64,000 nucleotides of DNA. Origin: Glaciihabitans sp. GTDB taxonomy: Bacteria > Actinomycetota > Actinomycetes > Actinomycetales > Microbacteriaceae. Location of the stretch: assembly GCA_025465535.1 (NCBI GenBank), contig JAODMY010000110.1:1-64000 (forward strand), in the 5' to 3' direction. The notes beneath the pieces were generated by a model that saw only the letters and a program-made list of their open reading frames with translations, had not been told where the DNA came from and did not search any database. Every line of letters begins with the position of its first letter. Positions within the stretch are counted from its first letter, which is position 1. A program made the translations under genes and the position numbers. Shown one piece after another: positions 8,003 through 15,064 of the stretch.

Positions 8003-8451
8003 GCATCAGGATCGAGTCCCCTCGGCAGGATCAGGTGATCCACCTGCTCCGCCAGAGCAACGAGTACACCCTTGCCCTGTATCCGGCCGAGAGCGCGTAT
8101 CTCCTGAACATCGATGAGCTCGATGCGCCGAACGTGTCGGTATTCGTCGCGCGGCTGGAGGCCGAGGCCGTCGGGATGGCGGCGCTCGTCGAACGCGGCG
8201 ACGGGACGGCGGAAATCAAGCGGATGTACGTGACGGCCTGGGCGCGCGGCCACGGTGTCGCCAGCGACATCCTGAATGCGCTCCACAAGCACGCCGTCCT
8301 GCGCGGCATCACCGCCATCCAACTGGAGACCGGACCACTGCAGCCGAAGGCGATCGCACTGTACGAGCGCCACGGCTACGTGCGCATCCCGAACTTCGGC
8401 CAATACGTTGGCGACGAATTCAGCCTCTGCTTCGAGAAGCGCCTCGGCTGA
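7999..8451 (+). CDS. GNAT family N-acetyltransferase
   Basis: 150 residues. It starts at ATG 7999, overlapping the stop of the esterase by 4 bp, so the two are translationally coupled. The acetyl-CoA region is around KRMYVTAWARGHGVASDIL, then LETGPLQPKAIALYERHGYVRIP, the classical end of a GNAT domain. Short GNATs of this shape often acetylate small molecules; the acceptor is unknown. A family-B hairpin element follows at once, in the convergent spacer before the RND transporter gene. Confidence 0.88.
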   Translation: MSIRIESPRQDQVIHLLRQSNEYTLALYPAESAYLLNIDELDAPNVSVFVARLEAEAVGMAALVERGDGTAEIKRMYVTAWARGHGVASDILNALHKHAVLRGITAIQLETGPLQPKAIALYERHGYVRIPNFGQYVGDEFSLCFEKRLG

Positions 8452-8468
8452 CCCCGAACAAAAACCAT

Positions 8469-8534
8469 GTCTGCCCCCGTGTGATGCGTCTGCCCCCGAA
8501 CGTACGGGGGCAGACGCATCACCCGGGGGCAGAC
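8469..8534. repeat. hairpin element, family B, copy 1
   Basis: Inverted repeat with 30-bp arms (8469-8498 and 8505-8534, one mismatch) and a 6-bp loop AACGTA. Each arm contains the 11-mer GTCTGCCCCCG or its complement twice, so direct and inverted repeats are nested. It lies between convergent genes and could act as a bidirectional terminator. A second copy is at 32305-32370. Confidence 0.92.
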
Positions 8535-8544
8535 GGCGGTCAGG

Positions 8545-11500
8545 TCAGCTTGCGTAGTGGTTCGCGGCTGCGTGCTGAGCGACCACCTGCTGCGCCATCT
8601 TGCGTGCCCGCCGGTCGACGCGGCGCTCCCTGGCACCCTCGACCAGGAAGTACAGCACCGGAAGCACGATGAGCGTCAGCACGGTGGAGGAGACGAGTCC
8701 GCCGATCACGACGATCGCGAGCGGCTGCGAGATGAATCCACCACCGCCGGTGAGCCCGACCCCCATCGGAAGCAGGGCGAAGATCGTGGCGAGGGCTGTC
8801 ATCAGGATCGGGCGCAGACGCCGCGATGCACCGTGCACGATCGCGTCGAACACCCGGTATCCGCGCCGTCGATACTGGTTGATCAGGTCGACGAGCACGA
8901 TCGCGTTGGTCACGACGATTCCGATGAGCATCAGGACACCGATGAGGGATGCGACCCCGAGCGGAATCCCGGAGATCTTCTGGAGGATGATCGCACCCGT
9001 CGCCGCGAACGGCACGGAGACCAGGAGCAGCAGCGGCTGGCGAAGGCTCTTGAACGTTGCGACCATGACGATGTAGACGATCAGGATGGCCGCGAGGAGC
9101 GCGATCCCGAGCTGGCTGAACGCGTCGTTCTGTTGGGTCGTCACGCCTCCGAGCGTTGCGCTCGCGCCGCTCGGGAGTTTCACACCCTTGATCGCGGTGG
9201 CGATCGACGACGACGCGGTTCCGGTGTCGGCGCTCTTGGGCGTGACCGTGATCGTGGCGCTTTGCACTCCCTTGATGGTCGTGATGCTCGCCGGGGCCTG
9301 CTTGACCGAAACATCCGCGAGGCTGGAGAGCTTGACATTGCCCGTAGCCGTCGGGATGTCGAAGTCCTTCAGGGCAGCCGTTGTCATCGGCTCATTCGAA
9401 TTGTCGATGTACACAGAGAGGTTCGTATCGTTCAGCGCAACCGTCCCGGACGAGCTGGGGTTCATCGCCTGGGCAACGACCTGGGCGACCTGTAACTCAC
9501 TGAGCCCCTTCGCGGCCGCCGCGTTCCGGTTGATGGCGACCGAGATGTAGGGCTCGTCAGTCGAGAGGTCGTTCGTCGCCTGCGCGGTGACCGGCAGGTT
9601 CTTGACCGCGGACTGGACATCCGCCGCGGCGGTGCGAAGGCTCGAGCCGTCGCGCGCCTTGACCGTGATGGTGATGTCAGTCGAGGAGAACCCGGCACCG
9701 GCGCCCTGGAGCGCGACCGTGCCGACACCCTTCAGGCCCTTGACCGCCGCGCGCACCCGGGACTGGATGGCGTCCTGATCCGCCTTGGGATTGGTCGTCA
9801 GCGAGAAGCTGATGCCACCGCCGCCACCGAATCCGGCGAACGCGCCACCGCCGGAACCGATCGTGGTCTGGACGATGTCGACGTCCTTGACCTTGCGAAG
9901 GGCGCTCTCGACCTTGACAGCCGCGACGTTCTCGGCCGCAAGGCTCGCCCCGAGGGGGAGCGTTTGGTCGACCGTGAGGGTGTTCTGCCCGCTGCTGCCG
10001 AGGTAGTCGGTCGGGATGCCGGTCGCCGCCAAGGCGCCCGTCCCGAGAAGGACCAGCACAGCCACACCGATGACCGCTGTGGCGCGCCACACCCGCGCGA
10101 TCGTCCAACGGATGATCGGAAGGTAGGCGCGCTGGAGCAGGGTCGGCTTCTGCAGCTCATCGGCATTGCTGCCGGGATCCGGGATGCCCGTGTCCGCGAC
10201 CATTTCGCTCGTCGCCGACGCCTTCGGAGTTTTCAGGAACCAGTACGCCAGCACCGGAACGATCGTCAGGGCGACCAGCAGCGAGGCAAACAGCGCAATC
10301 GTCACGGTGACGGCGAACGGCGTGAACACCTCACCCGTCGTGCCGCTCACGAAGATGGCGAGAGGGAGGAAGACCGCGACGGTCGTGACGGTCGAGGCTG
10401 TAACCGCGGCGGCAACCTCGCGCACGCCCGCCGTGATCGCCGCGATCTTGTCCTCACCTCGAGAGATGTGTCTCTTGATGTTCTCGATGACGACGATGGA
10501 GTCGTCAACCACCCGGCCGATCGCGATGGTGATCGCGCCGAGCGTGATGATGTTCAGCGTGTAGCCCGCCGCGAGCATCCCGATGAACGCGATGAGGAGA
10601 GACACCGGAATCGAAATGGCGGTAACCAGTGTCGTTCGCACCGACAGCAGGAAGATCAGGATGATGATCACGGCCGCACCGAGACCGAGAATGCCCTCCT
10701 GGGCGAGATCGTTGATCGACGACTCGATGAAGGGCGCCTGGTCGAACACGACCGTGAACCTGGTGTCACTCCCGAGGTTCTTCTCGAGCGCCGGGATATC
10801 CGCTCGGACCGCCTTGGAGACGGCCACCGTGTTGCCGTCTGCAGTCTCCGTCACCGAGACGGTCAGCGCGGGCTTGCCGTTGACGCGGGAGATGCTCGTC
10901 GTCGGGTCATTCGTCAGCGCGACCGTCGCCACGCTCGACAGCGCCGCGTGGATGGGCGTCTGGGACTGCGTGACACCGAGCGGCGTCTGCGTCACTGTCG
11001 TCTTCGTGCCGATGAGGGGAATGGCCTCGAGCTGCTTCAACGAGGTGAGCTGCTGACCGGACTGGACGACCAGCGTCTGGTCGTTTTCGGTGATGTCACC
11101 CGATGCCAGAAGGACGCCGTTGTTGCTCAGCGCCGTGTTGATGTCCTGTGTCGTGAAGCCGTCGTCCTTGAGCTTCGTCGCGTTGGGCGTGATGGTGATT
11201 CGCTGGCCGACCTCACCGAACAGTGTGGCCGCGCTCACGCCATTGAGCGCCTGGAGGTTATCGATCGTCGACTTGTTGAGCGCGTTGCTGAGGTCGTGCG
11301 CGTTCATCTTGCTCGTGACCGCGAGCGCGATCACCGGGATGTCGTCGACGCTCTGCGTGACGATTTTCGGATTCACGCCGGCGGGAAGCGAGATCTGATC
11401 GATCGCGAGCTGGATCTTTTCCTCAACCGACGTGAGGTCGGTGCCGTCCGTGAAGGTGACGGAAACGGTCGAGGCGCCGGATGTTGAGGTCGCCGTTGTC

Positions 11501-11739
11501 GTATCGACTCCGGCGACGCCCTGGACGGACGTCTCGATCGGCGTGCTCACGTCGTTGTCGACGACCGTGGGCGACGCCCCCGTGTAGGTGCTCACGATCG
11601 AGAGCTGCGGTGCCGTGATCGAGGGGAACAGGTCCTGCTTGAGTGTCATCAGCGCGATGACGCCGAATACTCCGACCACGATCGTGATGAGAGCGATAAG
11701 CGCGCGGTTACGCAGGCTGAAGACAGACAAAAGATGCAT
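8545..11739 (-). CDS. RND-superfamily efflux transporter, AcrB/HAE1-like
   Basis: 1064 residues from ATG 11739, full RND length. TM1 (about residues 9-31) is followed by a large periplasmic-type loop (PN domains). TM2-6 follow, with GRVVDDSIVVIENI carrying the tandem Asp proton-relay residues of TM4. The second loop and TM7-12 complete the duplicated architecture. RND pumps export hydrophobic compounds using the proton gradient. The frame extends about 39 codons further, but that part is not RND-like and the ATG directly before NRALIALITIVVG is the natural start. No adaptor (MFP) or outer-membrane partner gene is nearby, which is expected in a monoderm. Substrate unknown. Confidence 0.93.
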   Translation of the reverse strand: MHLLSVFSLRNRALIALITIVVGVFGVIALMTLKQDLFPSITAPQLSIVSTYTGASPTVVDNDVSTPIETSVQGVAGVDTTTATSTSGASTVSVTFTDGTDLTSVEEKIQLAIDQISLPAGVNPKIVTQSVDDIPVIALAVTSKMNAHDLSNALNKSTIDNLQALNGVSAATLFGEVGQRITITPNATKLKDDGFTTQDINTALSNNGVLLASGDITENDQTLVVQSGQQLTSLKQLEAIPLIGTKTTVTQTPLGVTQSQTPIHAALSSVATVALTNDPTTSISRVNGKPALTVSVTETADGNTVAVSKAVRADIPALEKNLGSDTRFTVVFDQAPFIESSINDLAQEGILGLGAAVIIILIFLLSVRTTLVTAISIPVSLLIAFIGMLAAGYTLNIITLGAITIAIGRVVDDSIVVIENIKRHISRGEDKIAAITAGVREVAAAVTASTVTTVAVFLPLAIFVSGTTGEVFTPFAVTVTIALFASLLVALTIVPVLAYWFLKTPKASATSEMVADTGIPDPGSNADELQKPTLLQRAYLPIIRWTIARVWRATAVIGVAVLVLLGTGALAATGIPTDYLGSSGQNTLTVDQTLPLGASLAAENVAAVKVESALRKVKDVDIVQTTIGSGGGAFAGFGGGGGISFSLTTNPKADQDAIQSRVRAAVKGLKGVGTVALQGAGAGFSSTDITITVKARDGSSLRTAAADVQSAVKNLPVTAQATNDLSTDEPYISVAINRNAAAAKGLSELQVAQVVAQAMNPSSSGTVALNDTNLSVYIDNSNEPMTTAALKDFDIPTATGNVKLSSLADVSVKQAPASITTIKGVQSATITVTPKSADTGTASSSIATAIKGVKLPSGASATLGGVTTQQNDAFSQLGIALLAAILIVYIVMVATFKSLRQPLLLLVSVPFAATGAIILQKISGIPLGVASLIGVLMLIGIVVTNAIVLVDLINQYRRRGYRVFDAIVHGASRRLRPILMTALATIFALLPMGVGLTGGGGFISQPLAIVVIGGLVSSTVLTLIVLPVLYFLVEGARERRVDRRARKMAQQVVAQHAAANHYAS

Positions 11740-11897
11740 TAGTCGAGTATCCCAGCGAGCCGCGAGGGGCCACGTACTCCCCGGGGAGGCCATTGCTGGC
11801 AAAAGGCCGAACGCCGATTGGATTCCGGCCGAGTGACCGCTACGCCGATTTGGCACGTCGGTTTGCGCAAAGGACCATCGTGCAATTGGCTAGGACC

Positions 11898-12545
11898 ATG
11901 TCGCCGCGCCTCATCATGTCCCGTCGCGTAGTGCAGTTGCTGTTCGGACTCTTCCTCTACGGCATTGCCGACTCGATGATGATCGAGGCCCACATCGGCG
12001 TCGCCCCGTGGGACGTGCTCGCGCTCGGCCTTGTCAAGCAGACCGGGCTGCCGTTTGGGCTGCTGACCAACCTCATCGGCCTCGTCGTCCTGCTGTTCTG
12101 GATCCCGATCCGACAGAAGCCCGGCATCGGCACGGTTCTCAACGTGCTGATCATCGGACCGAGCGCCCAGCTCGGGTTGGATGTCATCCCGGTGCTCACC
12201 GTGCTCTGGCTGCAGATACTTTTCTTCGTGGTTGGCCTCGCGCTGCTCGCCATCGCGACCGGGCTTTACATCGGAGCGCGGTTCGGACCGGGCCCGCGGG
12301 ACGGACTGATGACCGGCGTCCACCGTCGCACCGGCTGGAGGATCTGGATCGTGCGCTCGGGCATCGAAGTGACCGTGTTGCTGATCGGATGGGCGCTCGG
12401 CGGCGACTTCGGCCTGGGAACGATCGCGTTCGCGCTCCTCATTGGACCGCTCGTGAACATCACCCTCCCGCGGCTTCTCGTTCCCGCGGCCGTGAGGCCG
12501 CCCACTGTTGCTGCGGAAGAAACTGCGGTGCCAGCGGAGTCGTGA
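11898..12545 (+). CDS. YczE/YitT-like integral membrane protein
   Basis: 215 residues with about five membrane segments. The segment VVQLLFGLFLYGIADSMMIEA is followed by HIGVAPWDVLALGL and ARFGPGPRDGLMTG, which are the conserved loops of the YczE family. Function is unproven in this family; Bacillus YczE influences surfactin production. The ATG at 11898 with AGGA just upstream is preferred over an upstream in-frame ATG at 11793, whose extra 35 residues are not family-like. It is divergent from the RND transporter (158 bp between starts) and convergent with the MerR gene. It might share regulation with the pump, but nothing in sequence shows that. Confidence 0.8.
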   Translation: MSPRLIMSRRVVQLLFGLFLYGIADSMMIEAHIGVAPWDVLALGLVKQTGLPFGLLTNLIGLVVLLFWIPIRQKPGIGTVLNVLIIGPSAQLGLDVIPVLTVLWLQILFFVVGLALLAIATGLYIGARFGPGPRDGLMTGVHRRTGWRIWIVRSGIEVTVLLIGWALGGDFGLGTIAFALLIGPLVNITLPRLLVPAAVRPPTVAAEETAVPAES

Positions 12546-12586
12546 CTCCGAACGGCGGCCCGCTTCCCCCGTCGCACGGCACGCGG

Positions 12587-13345
12587 TTACAACGCGGTGT
12601 CCGCGTAGTGCGCAAAGGCGTCGCGCACGTACTCGGCACCGTCGATGCCGCCGTAGTTCGCCGCGAATCGAGGATCACCGACGTACATGTCGCCGTATCC
12701 ACGCAGGCGCGCGGCCGTGATCGGCCCGCCCGTGAACTCGGCCGTCAGGTTCAGCCACTCGACGTGTCGGGCCACAATCGCCTGCACGTCCTCGCTGTCC
12801 GCCGGCCTTCCCGCCGCTCGCGCGGTCGAATAGTCCGCCGCGATGGCGGCGTGCTGCGCCTGGTAGGCCGCGCGTTCGTCCTTCGACTTCGAACGCCACC
12901 ACGCGTCGCCCTTCCTGTACGCGTCGCCGCCCCAGCGATCCTCGACCTCGTCCCTGTACCTCGTGTGTTCGAATCCATCAAACATTTGTTCTGCCATGAG
13001 ATGTTCACCTCCCTCCAGTTTTCGAATCGTGGTTTCGACGCTGGCGATCTGCCGGTCGAGCCGTGACCTCTCCTGCACCAGCCAGTGCAGGTGTGATCCG
13101 AGAGCCTCCGCGTCGTCGGCCCGGCCATCGATCGCCGCAGCAATTGCCGGGATGCCGAGGCCGAGGTCTCGCAGCATGAGGATGCGCTGCAGCCGGGTCA
13201 GTGCCTCGGCGTCGTAGTAGCGGTATCCGTTGGAACCGACGCGGCTGGGCGCGAGCAGCCCGACGTCGCCGTAGTGCCGCAGCGTTCGGGATGTCGTGCC
13301 CGCAATGCGCGCGACGTCCTGGATCGACCATTCGAAGTTGCTCAC
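12587..13345 (-). CDS. MerR-family regulator with TipAS-like ligand domain
   Basis: 252 residues. A MerR winged helix (about 6-75: WSIQDVARIAGTTSRTLRHYGDVGLL, then SNGYRYYD) leads to a coiled-coil (about 80-118). The C-terminal TipAS-type domain (about 120-250: YRDEVEDRWGGDAYRKGDAWW, ending VRDAFAHYA) is one that binds thiopeptide-like or other drugs in TipA, Mta and SkgA relatives. The start is GTG 13345. The frame is open far upstream, but the -35/19-bp spacer/-10 promoter at 13353-13383 places transcription start at this GTG, making it leaderless. It is divergent from the DUF4097-padR operon, which it may also affect. Confidence 0.9.
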   Translation of the reverse strand: MSNFEWSIQDVARIAGTTSRTLRHYGDVGLLAPSRVGSNGYRYYDAEALTRLQRILMLRDLGLGIPAIAAAIDGRADDAEALGSHLHWLVQERSRLDRQIASVETTIRKLEGGEHLMAEQMFDGFEHTRYRDEVEDRWGGDAYRKGDAWWRSKSKDERAAYQAQHAAIAADYSTARAAGRPADSEDVQAIVARHVEWLNLTAEFTGGPITAARLRGYGDMYVGDPRFAANYGGIDGAEYVRDAFAHYADTAL

Positions 13346-13352
13346 GGAGGCG

Positions 13353-13383
13353 ACGTTACAAGTTGACGCCGCGTCAATGTCAA
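13353..13383 (-). promoter_or_regulatory. MerR-type promoter and operator (autoregulatory)
   Basis: Read on the minus strand: -35 TTGACA (13378-13383), a 19-bp spacer, -10 TAACGT (13353-13358), then seven bases to the GTG. The spacer holds a perfect inverted repeat TTGACGCGGCGTCAA (13363-13377). The over-long 19-bp spacer filled by a palindrome is the hallmark of MerR-activated promoters. Confidence 0.8.
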
Positions 13384-13437
13384 TTCCAATGTGAACTTCG
13401 ATGCCAAGCCGGCATCCACTCAGGTCGTCAGTGACTA

Positions 13438-13466
13438 TTGCAATTCCCACAGACGCGATATATCGT
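13438..13466 (+). promoter_or_regulatory. predicted promoter of DUF4097-padR operon
   Basis: TTGCAA (13438-13443), 17-bp spacer, TATCGT (13461-13466). The -10 lies inside the first PadR-type palindrome, which would let a bound repressor block polymerase. Confidence 0.5.
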
Positions 13467-13494
13467 GAGTTTGTGAAGTCGCGATATATCGCGA
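13453..13494 (+). promoter_or_regulatory. twin palindromic operators, probably for PadR
   Basis: ACGCGATATATCGTGA (13453-13468, near-palindrome) and TCGCGATATATCGCGA (13479-13494, perfect palindrome), centres 26 bp apart, about 2.5 helical turns. The AT-rich core CGATATATCG resembles ATAT-rich PadR sites. The operon encodes a PadR regulator, so autorepression is the simplest reading. Confidence 0.65.
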
Positions 13495-13538
13495 CTCTGC
13501 CAACATCGGCGGCATCCGCCACGTCAGAAGGAACACTC

Positions 13539-14363
13539 ATGGCACTGGAGAAATGGCTCATCGACGGGCCAAAAGTGATCGAGCTGGGAGCCGTCCGCAA
13601 CCTCAAGGTTGCCCTCATCCGCGGCCAGGTCGACATCGTCGGGCACGACGAGCCGACCGCACGCGTCGAGGTGCACTCGGTCTCCGGCAAGGACCTCCGC
13701 GTGACCATCGACGGCGACACGCTCGAGATCGATCACCCGCAACTGCGCTGGGACAACTTCATCGACGTGTTCCGCAGTTTCACCGGATCCGCTCGCGCCG
13801 ACGTCAGCATCCTCGTGCCGCACGAAGTCGCACTGAAGTTCGGGGTCGTCAGTTCCCGCGCGCTCATCAGCGAGATCGACGGCGACTCGAGCATCAGCAC
13901 CGTCAGCGGCGATGTCGTCATCGATGGATGCAGCGGAAACATCTCGCTCAACGCGGTCAGCGGCGAGGTTTCCGTGCGAAACCACACCGGAAGGATCTCC
14001 GCGCGCACCGTGAGCGGCGACATCACGGCAACCGGCGCCGTCAGCAAGTTCGGCTCGGACGGCGTGAGCGGGGATGTCTTCCTCGACCTCTCCGGCACCC
14101 CGAACGACGTTCGCGTGAACACCGTCAGCGGCAGCGTGACCACGCGTCTCGAGGCCGGATTCGGTGCGGAGTACAAGATCAACACCGTCAGCGGTCGAAT
14201 CCAGCTGGACAACTCGGAGATCTCGGGAGTTCGCGGCAGTTACACCGGCAAGTACGGAACCCTCGACAAGGCGTGGCTGGACTTCCGCGCCAACACCGTC
14301 AGCGGCAACATCGCGGTCCTGCACGCGAACGCCGAAACGAAGACTGCGAGCGCGACCAAGTGA
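13539..14363 (+). CDS. DUF4097 beta-helix/bactofilin-like protein
   Basis: 274 residues with a DUF4097 repeat region: seven or more NTVSG or SVSG motifs (for example SISTVSGDVVIDG, SLNAVSGEVSV, SARTVSGDITA, RVNTVSGSVTT, KINTVSGRIQL, RANTVSGNIAV) spaced about 18-25 residues, as in a right-handed parallel beta-structure. No signal peptide or membrane segment is seen. The family is unassigned biochemically and is often found beside PadR regulators. Start ATG 13539 has AGAAGGA upstream and is preferred to the far-upstream in-frame ATG at 13401, which lies before the operators. The gene overlaps padR by 4 bp (GTGA). Confidence 0.85.
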   Translation: MALEKWLIDGPKVIELGAVRNLKVALIRGQVDIVGHDEPTARVEVHSVSGKDLRVTIDGDTLEIDHPQLRWDNFIDVFRSFTGSARADVSILVPHEVALKFGVVSSRALISEIDGDSSISTVSGDVVIDGCSGNISLNAVSGEVSVRNHTGRISARTVSGDITATGAVSKFGSDGVSGDVFLDLSGTPNDVRVNTVSGSVTTRLEAGFGAEYKINTVSGRIQLDNSEISGVRGSYTGKYGTLDKAWLDFRANTVSGNIAVLHANAETKTASATK

Positions 14364-15001
14364 CTCCCGTTTTCGGCCACGGCCACCTTCGGCTCTACCT
14401 GCTCAGCCTGCTCGAGGAATCCCCGAAGCACGGATACGAACTCATCCAGGCGCTCGGCGACCGCTTTGGCGGCACCTACATTCCGAGCGCGGGCACCATC
14501 TACCCTCGCCTCGCGAAACTCGAAGAAGAGGGGCTCGTCAGCAAGGCGGCCGACGGCCGCAAAACCGTCTATTCGATTACGGATGCCGGCCGCGCAGAGC
14601 TCATGAGCCGCGAGGCCGAGCTCGGCGGGATCGAGGACGAGGTCTCCGACTCCGTCCGGCGAATCGCGGACGAGGTGCGCTCCTCCGTCAACTCAGCGAT
14701 GAAGTCGCTGCGCGCCGATCTTGCCGCCGCCGCGCTGGATGCGAGGGCCGAGGCGCGCCAGTCCGGTCGCGTCCCCAGAAACGATCCGGGATCCGCTCGC
14801 GTGGACAGTCGCGTGGACAGCCGCGTCAATCTGCAGCAGGCGGACGTCCTGCTCACCAACTTTCGCCACGAGGTCCGCTCCGAGTTGCGATCGCGAGTCG
14901 TCACGGGCGACCTCGCCTCCGAGACGGTCGAGTTGCTGAGGTCGGGACTCGAGGAACTTCGAGTTGCAGTTGCGGCATCAATCCGGAATCCAAAGAAATG
15001 A
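14360..15001 (+). CDS. PadR-family transcriptional regulator
   Basis: 213 residues from GTG 14360. The PadR winged helix occupies about residues 5-90 (GHLRLYLLSLLEESPKHGYE, GTIYPRLAKLEEEGLVS, KTVYSITDAGRAEL). A longer-than-usual charged helical C-terminus (about 95-213) follows, with a short SRVDSRVDSRV repeat. PadR proteins are ligand-responsive repressors, often of membrane-stress or efflux functions. The GTG overlaps the DUF4097 stop (GTGA), so the two are co-translated and probably co-repressed through the twin palindromes upstream. The target other than its own operon is unknown. Confidence 0.92.
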   Translation: MTPVFGHGHLRLYLLSLLEESPKHGYELIQALGDRFGGTYIPSAGTIYPRLAKLEEEGLVSKAADGRKTVYSITDAGRAELMSREAELGGIEDEVSDSVRRIADEVRSSVNSAMKSLRADLAAAALDARAEARQSGRVPRNDPGSARVDSRVDSRVNLQQADVLLTNFRHEVRSELRSRVVTGDLASETVELLRSGLEELRVAVAASIRNPKK

Positions 15002-15027
15002 CGGGAAGCTTTTCGATGTGTCACCGG

Positions 15028-15056
15028 TTGGACGGCGAGCACGCTAGGAGTATGCT
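15028..15056 (+). promoter_or_regulatory. promoter of the KimA-like transporter gene (leaderless)
   Basis: TTGGAC (15028-15033), 17-bp spacer, TATGCT (15051-15056), then eight bases to the GTG start at 15065, so the mRNA probably begins at or next to the start codon. An 8-bp inverted repeat, GGCGAGCA (15034-15041) with TGCTCGCC (15053-15060), overlaps the spacer and -10. Confidence 0.65.
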
Positions 15057-15064
15057 CGCCCCTC

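Noticed and set aside
9964..11487. 507-codon plus-strand frame opposite the RND transporter
   Set aside because: Charged antisense shadow of conserved RND sequence.
11793..11897. Upstream extension of the YczE-like protein from ATG 11793
   Set aside because: The extra residues are not hydrophobic or family-like, and the ATG at 11898 has a ribosome-site-like AGGA.
13353..13383. The MerR spacer palindrome as a transcription terminator
   Set aside because: It sits between a good -35 and -10 with the exact 19-bp MerR spacing, so an operator is the better reading.
15002..15064. c-di-AMP (ydaO-type) riboswitch before the KimA-like gene
   Set aside because: Only 63 bp separate the genes and the promoter reads as leaderless, leaving no room for the aptamer of over 100 nt.
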